A stretch of DNA of 43,001 nt, from assembly GCA_019247515.1 (NCBI GenBank), contig JAFAOS010000324.1, positions 1 to 43,001 on the forward strand, given 5' to 3'. The stretch is from Chloroflexota bacterium. GTDB taxonomy: Bacteria; Chloroflexota; UBA6077; CF-72. The notes under the pieces were generated by a model. That model was not told where the DNA came from. It made no database searches and saw only the letters and a program-made list of their open reading frames with translations. How positions within the stretch are numbered: the first letter of the stretch is position 1; every line of letters starts with the position of its first letter. The translations under genes and the position numbers were made by a program. Below, piece by piece: positions 17,179 through 24,951 of the stretch.

Positions 17179-18060
17179 ATGAGCACACTACTGGAGGGCA
17201 AAGTCGCGATTGTGACCGGCGCGGGCAGCCGGATCGGTTTCGGGCGCTCGATGTCGCTGGCGCTGGTGCAAGCCGGTGCGCGGGTCGCGATGATGGACAT
17301 CGATCCCGAAACGCTGGAGCAAACCGCGAACGAGGTGGAGGAGACCGCCGGCCGCCACAGCGTGATCCAGGTTGTCGGGGACGTTTCAAATGCCGACGAC
17401 GCCGAGCGGGCGGTGAAGACCGCCATCGCCGAGCTGGGCGGGCTCCACATCCTGGTGAACAACGCCGGCACCAACCCGCGCAACGCCGGATTCGGCAGTA
17501 GCGACGCGGCCGGATTCTGGAAAGTCGATCCCGAGGCCTGGTTCCGGGTCGCCGCCGTCAACTATCTCGGTCCAGTGATGATGGCCAGGGCCGCCGCGCC
17601 GCATCTGCTCGAGCAGGGCTGGGGTCGGATTATTGGCGTGACGACCAGTCTGGACACCATGTACTCGAAGACCAATCCGGCTTACGGCTCGTCCAAGGCA
17701 GGTCACGAAGCGTTCATGGCCTCGATCGCCCAGCAGCTCGAGAACACGGGAGTGACCGTCAACGTGCTGGTGCCTGGCGGGCCGGCGAACACCAATTTGC
17801 TGCCACGGGATACCCCGTTCGACCGCGCGGCCCTTATTCAGCCCGACGTGATGCAAGCCCCGGTGGTGTGGCTGGCGTCCGATGCGTCGACAGCCGTTCA
17901 CGGTCAGCGCGTGATCGCCTATTTCTGGGACGAGTCGCTCCAGGTGAAGGAGCGGTTGGCGAAAGCGGCGGCGCCGCTGGCGTGGCAGCAGCTCGGTCGA
18001 CAGGCGATTTATCCGGGCGCCCCAACGACCACCTCTCCCCCTGGGAGAGGTCGCGCGTAG
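17179..18060 (+). CDS. Short-chain dehydrogenase/reductase (SDR) with repeat-encoded C-terminus
   Basis: This 293-residue enzyme has a classical SDR core: the cofactor motif TGAGSRIGFG at 13-22, NNAG at 94-97, and the catalytic Tyr169-Gly-Ser-Ser-Lys173 in AYGSSKAGHEAF. The Asp at 40 after the second strand suggests NAD preference. The last residues, TTTSPPGRGRA, are encoded by the left arm of a palindromic DNA element starting at 18032, and its stop TAG at 18058-18060 lies inside the element. The natural C-terminus was probably replaced when the element arrived. The gene follows the serine hydrolase by 16 nt, with a GGAGC-type site before the ATG. Substrate unknown. Confidence 0.9.
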   Translation: MSTLLEGKVAIVTGAGSRIGFGRSMSLALVQAGARVAMMDIDPETLEQTANEVEETAGRHSVIQVVGDVSNADDAERAVKTAIAELGGLHILVNNAGTNPRNAGFGSSDAAGFWKVDPEAWFRVAAVNYLGPVMMARAAAPHLLEQGWGRIIGVTTSLDTMYSKTNPAYGSSKAGHEAFMASIAQQLENTGVTVNVLVPGGPANTNLLPRDTPFDRAALIQPDVMQAPVVWLASDASTAVHGQRVIAYFWDESLQVKERLAKAAAPLAWQQLGRQAIYPGAPTTTSPPGRGRA

Positions 18061-18133
18061 CGCGGGTGAGGGTTGCGTCTCTGTTCCCGCTCATACGCGG
18101 CCCTCACCCCAGCCCTCTCCCAGAGGGAGAGGG
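18032..18133. repeat. Compound palindromic element at the junction of two convergent genes
   Basis: The left arm (18032-18072) contains the hairpin CCTCTCCC-CCT-GGGAGAGG and ends in GGGTGAGGG (18064-18072). After a 28-nt spacer, the right arm (18101-18133) begins with CCCTCACCC, the exact reverse complement of the latter, and contains the hairpin CCCTCTCCC-AGA-GGGAGAGGG (18113-18133). The whole is therefore a large inverted repeat made of two smaller palindromes. It resembles REP/BIME-like intergenic elements common in high-GC genomes. It may act as a bidirectional terminator or processing site. It encodes the ends of both flanking proteins. I saw no second copy in the window. Confidence 0.8.
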
Positions 18134-18816
18134 AGGCCGGGTAACCACACCGGAGTGTCCAGAGACTCCAGCCCGAAAGCGTCGATCAGCCCGATGAGTT
18201 TGTCGGCCCAGCGCGGGTCCGTCGCGTAGCCCGCCTGCGCGAGCGTCATCGCACTGGCCCTTGGGTCCGCGGCGCGCGTCCACAGCGCGTCGTAGCGTGA
18301 GTTCCCGTGCAGAAACGTACCCAGATCCTGCATGCTCTCTTCGAGAGAGCGGTAGGCGCGGAACGGCGCGCGCACCACGACCACCTGACCGTCTATCACT
18401 TCGCGGGTGTCGTATATGACAGACCCGACCGTGCCCTCGCCGACGTCCGCCTTGATGCCGAAGTAGTTGTTGGCACGCACGCTCAGCTCGCTGCTGCCCC
18501 AGCCCGTTTCGTTGATCGCCATCGCGGTCACCAGCGAAGGCGGCAGGCCGATGGTCGCCTGAAAACGGCGTGCCAGCGGACCGACGCGGCCGATGAACCG
18601 CGCCTGGTCGGCCGTCGGTCGAACCGTGGACCGCTGAGGATGGCTGAGGACCAGAGTTGGCAGTGACTCCGCGCGGCTCAGTCCGGCCGCGACCAGCAGC
18701 GCCAGTCCGCCGGCGCCAACCGTCAGCTGACGGCGGAAACGCCGCAACGCCAGCCAGCGGGGTGGTCGCCGACGTCCGCGCGAGGTGCGGGCCGCGCGTT
18801 GGGACCTGTTCACCAT
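18091..18816 (-). CDS. GH73-like N-acetylglucosaminidase, membrane-anchored
   Basis: This 241-residue protein has a very basic N-terminus (about 30 residues, many Arg) followed by a hydrophobic segment at about 31-46, giving an N-terminal anchor or signal. The glucosaminidase domain spans about 72-215: FIGRVGPLARRFQATIGLPP, the catalytic-Glu motif INETGWGSS (Glu103), NNYFGIKA near 116-123, and a FRAYRSLEESMQDLGTFLH segment near 150-170. It should cleave peptidoglycan glycan strands, like FlgJ or LytG-type enzymes, in wall remodelling. The final LPLPLGEGWGEGRV is read from the palindromic element on the opposite strand from the SDR, so the C-terminal tail is not native to the family. Confidence 0.88.
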   Translation of the reverse strand: MVNRSQRAARTSRGRRRPPRWLALRRFRRQLTVGAGGLALLVAAGLSRAESLPTLVLSHPQRSTVRPTADQARFIGRVGPLARRFQATIGLPPSLVTAMAINETGWGSSELSVRANNYFGIKADVGEGTVGSVIYDTREVIDGQVVVVRAPFRAYRSLEESMQDLGTFLHGNSRYDALWTRAADPRASAMTLAQAGYATDPRWADKLIGLIDAFGLESLDTPVWLPGLPLPLGEGWGEGRV

Positions 18817-18926
18817 ACTTGTTTACGTTGGCCGACGGCAGCCCCCAGCGGCCGAGAGGACGCGCACCAAACAGGGCACAGTAAGGTTGCGGTGATTGGC
18901 GCCCGCTGGCTTGGGTCGAACCGGCG
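18817..18926. other. Intergenic region upstream of the glucosaminidase gene
   Basis: These 110 bp separate two minus-strand genes. A GGCCG...CGGCC inverted repeat (around 18831-18855) could form a hairpin in the leader of the glucosaminidase gene. There is no T-tract. I see no convincing promoter boxes and no open reading frame with coding character. Confidence 0.2.
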
Positions 18927-19895
18927 TCAGGCGCCGATCGCCTCGCGCAGCGTGCGTTCGGTGGCAGGCTCGTAAATGGGGCGGAGGACTGGCAGATTGG
19001 CGCCAGCGTCCCGAAAACGCTGGATACAGGCACGTACTTCGGCCTTGCTGCCAACCTTGCCCATGGCATCGGCCAGGCGGTCCGAGACTGCCGCGCTCGG
19101 GTCTCCGCCTCTGGCACGCAAGGCGTCCATTTCGGCCACCTCCTCCTTGAAGCCGGCGTTCAGGTACTCGCGACGGTAGAACGGCTGACTGCCGGAGCGC
19201 GCGATACCGGTGCGCAACTGGGCTCCGGCGGTTTCGACGTCGTCGGTGATCGCGACCGGAATCGGCGCGATGATATCGAACCCATCCAGTGACTGGCCCA
19301 CTCTGGCTCGACCAGCGGTGACGCGCGGGACCACCACGTCGCGCACGTAGCTGTCGGAAGCCATCCACAGAACCACACCGTCGGCGATCTCTCCAGAGAG
19401 CTCCATCAACGGTGGATTCAGCGCGGCGAGCACGATCTTGAGCTGCCGCGGACGCGGAATCGGGTAGCTCCAGTCCACGTTCCAGAACTCGCCGTGATGC
19501 ACCGCCCTGCCCGTCGTGAAAACCTGGCGCAGGACGTCGACGTACTCTCGGGTAGCCGCCACGGCATCGCCCATCTGGTAGCCAAGCTGCGTCTCCATGC
19601 TGGAGCGGTGACCGGTGCCGATGCCCAGCACAAACCGCCCGGCAGACACCTCGTCGAGAGACAATGCTTGCCGCGCCATGACCGTCGGATGACGGGGGTA
19701 GAATGTCACGATGCTGGTGCCCAGCGTGATCTGGGCCGTGGCGCCAGCAAAGGCGGTGAGAACGACGAACGCGTCCCTGCCCACGCCATCCGTGATCCAG
19801 GCGCTTTCGTAGCCGAGCGCGTCCGCCAGCTGGACCAGGGAAACCGCCTCCTGGAAGTCGTTGCCGAGACCGATGACCGTGCCTAGCCGTTCCAT
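18927..19895 (-). CDS. LLM class flavin/F420-dependent oxidoreductase
   Basis: This 322-residue luciferase-like protein starts MERLGTVIGLGNDFQEAVSL. It has AWITDGVGRDAF near 33-44, TLGTSIVTFYPRHPTVMARQ near 57-76, and FVLGIGTGHRSSMETQLGY near 87-106. This layout is closer to the MER/F420 subgroup than to alkane-sulfonate monooxygenases. Its start is preceded by CATAAT 9 nt upstream, so the transcript may be leaderless or nearly so. It diverges from a VOC gene across a 42-bp gap and is followed at a distance of 110 bp by the glucosaminidase gene. The substrate is unknown. Confidence 0.85.
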   Translation of the reverse strand: MERLGTVIGLGNDFQEAVSLVQLADALGYESAWITDGVGRDAFVVLTAFAGATAQITLGTSIVTFYPRHPTVMARQALSLDEVSAGRFVLGIGTGHRSSMETQLGYQMGDAVAATREYVDVLRQVFTTGRAVHHGEFWNVDWSYPIPRPRQLKIVLAALNPPLMELSGEIADGVVLWMASDSYVRDVVVPRVTAGRARVGQSLDGFDIIAPIPVAITDDVETAGAQLRTGIARSGSQPFYRREYLNAGFKEEVAEMDALRARGGDPSAAVSDRLADAMGKVGSKAEVRACIQRFRDAGANLPVLRPIYEPATERTLREAIGA

Positions 19896-19937
19896 AGGGT
19901 CATTATTATGGTTGGCTATAGCACGGAGGAATCGTCA
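19896..19937. promoter_or_regulatory. Short divergent promoter with symmetric AT-rich core
   Basis: Only 42 bp separate the LLM start (minus) and the VOC start (plus). The sequence CATTATTATG at 19901-19910 reads as a CATAAT box on the minus strand and as TATTAT (19904-19909) on the plus strand. Both are close to the -10 consensus. The plus-strand gene has GGAGGA at 19925-19930, while the minus-strand gene has no ribosome-binding site. Confidence 0.4.
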
Positions 19938-20381
19938 ATGCGCCTGCAGCCATCCAGCCTCGATCACATCGGTCTGAAGGTCACCGACATGGACAAGTCG
20001 CTGCGCTTCTATTGCGACGCGCTGGGCATGGACGTCGAGCACACGTCTGGCCCGCATCCGAACGGCGGTCGATCGGCCACGGTGCGCGCCGGCGAGCAGA
20101 GGCTGGACCTCTTTTACCGTCCCGACTTTGTCTCGGCCGATCGCGACAAGCCCGTCGGGATGGACCACCTGTGTCTGACCTTCGACCTTTCGGCGGTCGA
20201 ACCTCTCCTCGAGCACCTGAAGGCGCACGCCGTCGAGGTCATGTGGGGGCCGGTCACGCGTGGCCGGAGTACCTCGGTGTACGTGTTCGATCCCGACGGC
20301 ATCCACGTTGAGCTGCGGGTCCCGGTGGTGATGGAAGGCGCCGAACGACCTGGCGAGCCCGCCGCCGCGCGGCGGCCTTAG
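19938..20381 (+). CDS. VOC (glyoxalase-fold) protein
   Basis: The ATG at 19938 is preferred over one 30 nt upstream because GGAGGA (19925-19930) lies 7 nt before it. The 147-residue product begins MRLQPSSLDHIGLKVTDMDK. It carries the two VOC modules: His in LDHIGLKV and a Glu in the HVELRVPV end give metal-ligand candidates, with MDHLCLTFDLS opening the second half and VYVFDPDGIHVELR closing it. This is typical of glyoxalase I-like or fosfomycin-resistance-like single-domain proteins and possibly small dioxygenases. It is divergent from the LLM gene; a shared promoter suggests a joint role, but the substrate is not evident. Confidence 0.85.
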   Translation: MRLQPSSLDHIGLKVTDMDKSLRFYCDALGMDVEHTSGPHPNGGRSATVRAGEQRLDLFYRPDFVSADRDKPVGMDHLCLTFDLSAVEPLLEHLKAHAVEVMWGPVTRGRSTSVYVFDPDGIHVELRVPVVMEGAERPGEPAAARRP

Positions 20382-20538
20382 CAGGTTGACGAGAGCCTCT
20401 CAAAGGGCTCCACTGTAGGTGGAATCACTGAACCTGCGTTCGTCAGAGGGCGCTAGCTCGTATCGGTGGCCGCCAGCTTTCGACGTGCCGGCAACTCTTC
20501 TCTGAAGAGAAGCAGACTCTTCAGCAACTTGTTAGCGC
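20382..20538. terminator. Convergent intergenic region with CTTCTCT/AGAGAAG hairpin
   Basis: These 157 bp lie between the converging VOC and PhyH genes. At 20497-20512 there is CTTCTCT-GA-AGAGAAG, which can form a CUUCUC stem with a UGAA loop. A GAGCC...GGCTC stem lies near 20394-20411. Neither has a T-tract, so the terminator role rests on position. The first hairpin and its trailing CAGA recur at 36014-36035 in another convergent gap. No coding sequence is seen. Confidence 0.35.
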
Positions 20539-21519
20539 TCACGCGCATTCGGCTTCCGTTCCCGTCCAGCGGCGCGGCTTCTGGGCGCTCGGATTGGCAG
20601 CCACGTGGGCGCGTGCGCGCCGCCACAGGTCCGCCCACTCGCGCCAGTCGTGGATTTCCTGGTTCGGCGCACTCGCGCTGCGAACGACAAATGCCGGCAG
20701 CCAGTCGCGACCGCTCGGCTGACCCACCGGCTGGTAACGCAGATCGAAGCTCCAGCGCACTCCATGGCTCAGATTACGGAGCGAGGAGTGCATGGTCAGC
20801 CGGTGCATGAACAGCGCACTGCCGCGTTTCATCACCAGCGGCTGCCCATTCGATCCGCGAATCACTTCAGGAATGCGCAGGTCGAACGCCTGGCCCGGCT
20901 TGCTCGGGCAATGCAAGAGCAGCCCGCGCTTGTGACTGCGCGGCACCACGCACAGACAGCCGTTTTCGATCGTCGAGTCGAAAACGGGGAACCACACCGT
21001 CAGCATGTCCGTTCCGTCGACGTCGACGGTGGCGACGCCCTGGTCCTGGTGCCATTCAGTGGCGCTCACCATCGTGTTCCTGGCGTGAAATTTCTGATTG
21101 AGCAGGTGCTCGGGCGGCTTGATGCGCACGTGCTGAATCGGGTTGGACACGATCTCGCCGCCGATCAGCGCCTGCACCACCTCGAGCACGCGCGGGTGGG
21201 TGATCAAGTTGAACACCGCGGGCCCGAGGTGCACCGGAGTGGTCTCGGTGATTGGACCTGACAGCGTGATGTCGAAGGGGCGATAGCCATCCGGGCCAAT
21301 GTCGTTGAGGACGTGAGCGAAGCGCTCGGCGAACGGCAAATCGGCGTACGCGGAGTCGATCAACCCGCGGGCATGCCAATCGGCGGCTGTCTCGTCCAGC
21401 AGGGCGGTGTATTCCCGTACGACGGGGTCCAGGTCCGCCACCGGATCGAATACATCGTCGATCAGAAGGAAGCCCTCGCGCTCAAAGCGTTCTCGATCGA
21501 CGTGAATCGCTGATACCAC
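20539..21519 (-). CDS. Phytanoyl-CoA dioxygenase (PhyH) family oxygenase
   Basis: The GTG at 21519 has AGGAGGA about 7 nt upstream and is preferred over a TTG 27 nt earlier. The 326-residue protein is a non-haem Fe(II)/2-oxoglutarate oxygenase. The HxD pair is His157 and Asp159 in TEWHQDQG, the distal His is His244 in RLTMHSSLRN, and Arg255 in GVRWSF is the likely 2-oxoglutarate ligand. GCLCVVPRSHKRG near 187-199 is also typical. Such enzymes hydroxylate acyl-CoA or other small molecules. It is the third gene after the tandem CoA-transferase and crotonase (36 nt after the latter), so a CoA thioester or the free acid made from it is a plausible substrate. Confidence 0.88.
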   Translation of the reverse strand: MVSAIHVDRERFEREGFLLIDDVFDPVADLDPVVREYTALLDETAADWHARGLIDSAYADLPFAERFAHVLNDIGPDGYRPFDITLSGPITETTPVHLGPAVFNLITHPRVLEVVQALIGGEIVSNPIQHVRIKPPEHLLNQKFHARNTMVSATEWHQDQGVATVDVDGTDMLTVWFPVFDSTIENGCLCVVPRSHKRGLLLHCPSKPGQAFDLRIPEVIRGSNGQPLVMKRGSALFMHRLTMHSSLRNLSHGVRWSFDLRYQPVGQPSGRDWLPAFVVRSASAPNQEIHDWREWADLWRRARAHVAANPSAQKPRRWTGTEAECA

Positions 21520-21555
21520 CGTCAGTCCTCCTTTGATTTGCTGCAATGTGCCCGC

Positions 21556-22368
21556 TCAGCGACCGGTGAAGCGCGGCGCGCGGCGGGCTTTGAAGGCGGC
21601 CAGGCCTTCGGCCAGATCCTCGAGGTCCCGAGCTTCGGCGACGGCCGAGCCCTGGTACCAGTAGGCCGCATCCGGATCGAGGCTCCAGCCGGTGTACACC
21701 GCATGCTTGGTCAAGCCCATTGCGGCGGTTGGTCCATCCGCCAGCCGTCGTGCCCAGCGCTCGGCGGCCTCGTCCAGGTCCAGCGGCTCGACAACCTCGT
21801 TGACCAGGCCCAGGCGCAGGGCTTCCTCCGCCTCGATCGGCTCTCCGAGCAGCGTCATTTCGATGGCTTTGCCGACGCCCACGTATTGCTGGAGAAGGTT
21901 CGTGCCGGTCGCCAGGCCGCGCTTGATGAACGGCGTCGCCAGCCTGGCGTCGCGCGCCATGACGCGGAAGTCAGCCGCGAGCGCCAGGTTGAATCCGGCG
22001 CCGTAGGCGTAGCCCTGGATGCGCGCGACAACCGGCTGGGACAGGCTGCGCATGAGACGCACCGTGCTCGTCCAGCGCCCGGGTCCACTCACATAGTGTT
22101 TGATCTTCCCGCGTCGGCGCAGCGAGTCCTCCTCGTCGGGAGTCCGTTCACGACCAAGCTCGTCGCCCGCGCAGAACGCCCGACCGGTGCCCGCCAGGAC
22201 AATAGCGCGGATCGACGTGTCTTCCTGGCAGCGGGCGAAGGCATCCCACAACTGGACGCCGAGCTCGTGGTTGATTGCATTCAGCTTGTCGGGTCGATCG
22301 AGCGTGATACGCGCGATCGAACCTGTTCGTTCGAAGACGACGAGGCGTGGCTCGACGCTGGCTGACAT
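21556..22368 (-). CDS. Crotonase (enoyl-CoA hydratase/isomerase family) lacking both canonical glutamates
   Basis: This 270-residue protein has the crotonase fold: ITLDRPDKLNAIN at 21-33, the oxyanion-hole loop GTGRAFCAGDELG at 60-72, and GYAYGAGFNLALAADFRVM at 119-137. In enoyl-CoA hydratase two glutamates do catalysis; here the matching positions are Asn127 (GAGFNLA for GGGCELA) and Phe147 (TPFIKRG for QPEI-LG). It may therefore be an isomerase, hydrolase, decarboxylase or ring-modifying crotonase rather than a hydratase. It lies 16 nt after the tandem CoA-transferase and 36 nt before PhyH, probably one transcript. Confidence 0.88.
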   Translation of the reverse strand: MSASVEPRLVVFERTGSIARITLDRPDKLNAINHELGVQLWDAFARCQEDTSIRAIVLAGTGRAFCAGDELGRERTPDEEDSLRRRGKIKHYVSGPGRWTSTVRLMRSLSQPVVARIQGYAYGAGFNLALAADFRVMARDARLATPFIKRGLATGTNLLQQYVGVGKAIEMTLLGEPIEAEEALRLGLVNEVVEPLDLDEAAERWARRLADGPTAAMGLTKHAVYTGWSLDPDAAYWYQGSAVAEARDLEDLAEGLAAFKARRAPRFTGR

Positions 22369-22384
22369 AGATGAGGTGGCTCCG

Positions 22385-24829
22385 TCAGTAGATGATTTGC
22401 TCTTGAATCAGAGCAGCGTACTCGTGGTCCTGCATCCCGAGCAGCGATTTGAACACGTACGCGTTGTGCTGTCCCAGCGTTGGCGGCCGCGCCGTGGACC
22501 GGGATCGCTGGCGGTCGATCACCCATGGCACGCCATGTGAGGTGAAGGTGCCGCTCTCCGCAAGTCGCGGCACCTGGTGGGTGAAGGCGCGCGTCTGGAG
22601 TTGCACGTCGTCGACCACGTCGGCGGGTTCGAGCGTCGCCGTCGCGGCGATGCCGCGCTCCTGCAACACGGCCGCCGTCCGCGGGGCGGACCGGCCAGCC
22701 GTCCACGCAGCGATGGCAGCATCGAGCAGATCGTGGTGCTCGCGCCGGCCGGCAGGCGTGCTCAGTCGCGGATCGGCCAGCAGGTCAGGGCGATCGATCA
22801 ACTCGCACAGCGCCGCCCAATCGGCTTCCGTCTGCACGCTCAGCGCGATCCAGCGATCCTCGCCTTGCGCCGGATAGCAGCCTTGGGGCGCATAGACCGG
22901 GTGGCGGTTGCCGCGCGGACCGAGGACCTGGTGACCCAGCGACCACGCCAGCACGGGCTCCGGCAGCGCCGCAATTGTCGTTTCGGCCATCGACAGGTCG
23001 ATCATGCCGCCCAGGCCGGTGCGCCGCCGACGCCAGATTGCCGCCAGAACGAGAACCGTCTCAAAGACGGCGGTAAGCGGATCGGTCCAGACTCCTCCGG
23101 CGGAGCGCGGGGGGTAGCCGGGATGGGCTGATAACGCGGCCCAGCCGGTCGAACACTGGATCAACGTGCCGTACGCCACCTGGTCCTGATCGGGCCCGGT
23201 GCGACCATGAGCGGAGGAAGACGCCATGATGATGTCAGGCTTGATGCGTTGCAGACTCACATAATCCAGGCCGAGTCGCTCCATGACACCGGACGAAAAG
23301 TTTTCGACCACCACGTCGCTGCGGGCGATCAGCGCGCGCGCCAGCTCTCGAGCGCGGGCGTGTTTGAGATTGAGCGTGATGCTGTGCTTGCCCGAGTTGA
23401 GCTCCTCCCAGGACAGGTTCCGCTGCGACAGGTCCGCGCGCGACGCGGACTCCACCTTGATAACTTCGGCTCCCAACGCGGCGAGATACCTGGTACAGAT
23501 TGGACCCGTCAGTACCCAGCTGAAGTCCATCACTCGGACGCCCTCCAACGGGCGCAGACGCGCATGTGCATCCCCTGGAGTCCGTGCCGAGACATGCAGC
23601 GTTTTCGAGGTCTGCGCTGTGACGAGCACCTGGGCGGTATGCTCGCCGAGCCTCGGAGCCCGGGCGATTCGGCTTGCGCCCGGACGTGCGTCTGATCCAG
23701 AACCGGGGCGCCAGTGATACGGGCGACCTGGCAACGGCACGCGGCCGCCCAGCTCCGCGTCCTCGACCTCGGCGAAGAACCCGCGGGCGGCGAGTTGAGC
23801 GGAGGCCAGCAAGTCGGTGGCCGTTCCCAGCGGCAGGCACGCCACGCGCCGTGCCTGGGCCGCCTCGAACACCTCCGACCGGCTCCGGACGCGACTCCAG
23901 TCCGCAAGCAAAGGGTACAATTCCGCCCAGTGGCGGTCGCGCAACGTGCGGTCGCCGAAGCGGGGATCCTCCGCCCAGGCTGGCGAGCCCATGACCTCCA
24001 GCCAGCGCGACCACTGGTGCTCCTCACGGGGTGAAATCGCGACCCAGCCGTCCGAGCACGGCAGCAGGGCGACGACCGAATTCGACGGCCTGTCCGAAAA
24101 CACGCGCCTGGCGCCACCGTCGGCGGCCGAGCCGACTCGGTTGAACTGGGCGTTGTTGGCCGAAGCGACGGCTTCCTGGAGCGACACGTCCAGGTGACTG
24201 CCGTGACCGGTCCGCTGCGCGGCGAGCAGTCCGTGCATGGCAGCGGCGGCGGCCACCTGGCCCGCCAGAAACTCGGCCGCGTACGTGGGCGCGTTGAGCG
24301 GCGGCAGCGCGGCATCGTCCACCTGCATGGCAGGAAACCCGAATGCGAAACCGGAACTGTGAAAAGCGATCAGGTCGTTGCCGCGCCACGTCACGCGGGG
24401 TCCCCAGCACCCGAAGGGCGTCACCGAGACAACCACCAGCGAAGGGCACCGCTTTCGAAACGCCGCCGAATCCAGGCCCAGGCGCCGCCGCTCGGCTGGA
24501 GTGAAGCTTTCAATTACCACGTCCGCGTTCCCGGCGAGCCGCTGGCACGCGCCGCGGTCGGCCGCGGAATCCAGGTCGAGGACGACGCCGCGCTTGCTGG
24601 TATTGAGATACGCGAACATGCCACTGCGCTCCGGGTGCGGCGTGCAGTCCGCAAAAGGACCGAAGGTGCGAGTGACGTCGCCCGTCGGCGGCTCGACCTT
24701 GACGACGTCGGCGCCCAGGTCGGCGAGCAGCCTGCCGGCGTACGGACCAGCGACACCCTGCGCGAGCTCCAGTACGCGCACACCTGAGAGGGCAAGACTT
24801 GCGATATAGCCATGGTAGCCGCTCTGCAC
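22385..24829 (-). CDS. Tandem class III (CaiB/BaiF) CoA-transferase, two fused domains
   Basis: This 814-residue protein contains two complete class III CoA-transferase domains. Domain 1 (about 12-400) starts LSGVRVLELAQGVAGPYAG and domain 2 (about 425-800) starts LEGVRVMDFSWVLTGPICTR. In domain 2 the catalytic Asp is present as Asp583 in GVWTDPLTAV. In domain 1 the aligned residue is Glu186 (AAEFLAG). So the N-terminal half is probably structural, giving a pseudo-dimer with one active site. DddD, a tandem enzyme that cleaves DMSP, likewise relies on its second half. The GTG start at 24829 has no clear ribosome-binding site. It is the first gene of the minus-strand arm of the divergon, and would add CoA to the pathway substrate. 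Confidence 0.9.
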   Translation of the reverse strand: MQSGYHGYIASLALSGVRVLELAQGVAGPYAGRLLADLGADVVKVEPPTGDVTRTFGPFADCTPHPERSGMFAYLNTSKRGVVLDLDSAADRGACQRLAGNADVVIESFTPAERRRLGLDSAAFRKRCPSLVVVSVTPFGCWGPRVTWRGNDLIAFHSSGFAFGFPAMQVDDAALPPLNAPTYAAEFLAGQVAAAAAMHGLLAAQRTGHGSHLDVSLQEAVASANNAQFNRVGSAADGGARRVFSDRPSNSVVALLPCSDGWVAISPREEHQWSRWLEVMGSPAWAEDPRFGDRTLRDRHWAELYPLLADWSRVRSRSEVFEAAQARRVACLPLGTATDLLASAQLAARGFFAEVEDAELGGRVPLPGRPYHWRPGSGSDARPGASRIARAPRLGEHTAQVLVTAQTSKTLHVSARTPGDAHARLRPLEGVRVMDFSWVLTGPICTRYLAALGAEVIKVESASRADLSQRNLSWEELNSGKHSITLNLKHARARELARALIARSDVVVENFSSGVMERLGLDYVSLQRIKPDIIMASSSAHGRTGPDQDQVAYGTLIQCSTGWAALSAHPGYPPRSAGGVWTDPLTAVFETVLVLAAIWRRRRTGLGGMIDLSMAETTIAALPEPVLAWSLGHQVLGPRGNRHPVYAPQGCYPAQGEDRWIALSVQTEADWAALCELIDRPDLLADPRLSTPAGRREHHDLLDAAIAAWTAGRSAPRTAAVLQERGIAATATLEPADVVDDVQLQTRAFTHQVPRLAESGTFTSHGVPWVIDRQRSRSTARPPTLGQHNAYVFKSLLGMQDHEYAALIQEQIIY

Positions 24830-24951
24830 ACGAGGTTGTGAGTGTGGTTATGCACGCATGAACACGCGTATCATTCGACCAGCGCTTCGACATTTTCACC
24901 TTTACACGGACGCCTGGCTAGCCTGGTCGTGAATGCACGCATGGAGGGAGA
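24830..24951. promoter_or_regulatory. Divergent control region with two ATGCACGCATG operators
   Basis: The 122-bp gap between two divergent starts contains ATGCACGCATG at 24850-24860 and again at 24933-24943. Each has the symmetric core ATGC-AC-GCAT. The first lies just downstream of a minus-strand TGATAC box (24873-24868); the second overlaps the GGAGGGAG ribosome site of the plus-strand gene. The pair looks like a binding site for one regulator that controls both directions. A TTCGAC is also repeated within TTCGACCAGCGCTTCGAC near 24875. No regulator gene lies next to the region. Confidence 0.55.
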
